From: an uncultured Acetatifactor sp.
GTDB taxonomy: Bacteria > Bacillota > Clostridia > Lachnospirales > Lachnospiraceae
Reading direction: 5' to 3'
Length of the DNA: 21,351 nt
Assembly: GCA_910584235.1 (NCBI GenBank)
Contig: CAJTZD010000033.1
Coordinates: forward strand, 22,365-43,715
This document shows, one piece after another, positions 21,320 through 21,351 of the stretch (within the stretch, counting starts at the first letter, position 1; each line of letters opens with the position of its first letter). The position numbers and the translations under genes were made by a program. The notes below the pieces were generated by a model. That model ran no database searches. It was not told where the DNA came from and saw only the letters and a program-made list of their open reading frames with translations.

Positions 21320-21349
21320 GGTTCCTCGAATCCTCCTGTTCCGGGAACC
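21320..21349 (-). promoter_or_regulatory. Inverted repeat covering the comFC ribosome binding site
   Basis: GGTTCC and GGAACC flank the comFC leader. In the minus-strand RNA the GGUUCC arm (21344-21349) can pair with the GGAACC (21320-21325) that touches the AUG, or alternatively with GGAAC right beside itself. This could mask the start region. The upstream part is cut by the window edge. Confidence 0.3.
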
Positions 21350-21351
21350 TC

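Overview
The window looks like a chromosomal segment of a Gram-positive, spore-former-lineage Clostridia, most likely a Lachnospiraceae-type gut bacterium. This is inferred from the gene families: the cdaA-cdaR-glmM set, a comFC/yvyF-like pair, a Spo0A-type DNA-binding domain, a DUF3048 lipoprotein, AGGAGG-type ribosome binding sites and moderately high GC. Nearly everything is on the minus strand. The only convincing plus-strand gene is the DUF3048 lipoprotein. No tRNA, rRNA, IS element or CRISPR array was seen, and no gene-free stretch exceeds about 210 bp.

Right part (21351 down to 14674, minus strand): comFC, a yvyF-like zinc-ribbon/HTH gene, a small two-helix membrane protein, and a larger multi-spanning membrane protein with a disordered Arg/Ser/Gly-rich tail. 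These are followed by cdaA (diadenylate cyclase), cdaR (YbbR-domain regulator), glmM (phosphoglucosamine mutase) and an HPr-family phosphocarrier. Tight spacing suggests one housekeeping operon linking c-di-AMP signalling to peptidoglycan precursor supply. HPr also has its own likely promoter.

Middle (14670 to 11730): a bidirectional terminator separates HPr from the convergent DUF3048 lipoprotein gene. That gene is divergent from a gtrB-like membrane glycosyltransferase, and each has a recognisable sigma-A promoter. Next comes a 125-residue protein that is only the C-terminal DNA-binding domain of Spo0A, with no receiver domain. It has its own promoter overlapping a small dyad and is closed by a strong terminator.

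Left part (11729 to 1, minus strand): an extracellular polysaccharide cluster starts from a promoter directly behind that terminator. Its short leader holds a GAAA-tetraloop hairpin. Gene order is two coupled membrane proteins (possibly a split DUF6077-like protein), a GT2, a polyprenyl glycosylphosphotransferase (chain initiation), a Wzz-like chain-length protein with a degenerate kinase-like tail, a GT2, an EpsG-type polymerase, two GT4s, a GT2, and a secreted protein with 12-residue repeats that runs off the left edge. The initiating transferase, glycosyltransferases, polymerase and chain-length protein make up most of a Wzy-type pathway. A flippase, an intact tyrosine kinase and its phosphatase are not visible and may lie beyond position 1.

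Most noteworthy: the receiver-less Spo0A domain next to the polysaccharide operon, the leader hairpin, the P-loop-less kinase-like fusion, the stop-free continuations behind two TGA stops in the polysaccharide cluster, the repeat-bearing secreted protein, and the unrecognised membrane proteins upstream of cdaA.
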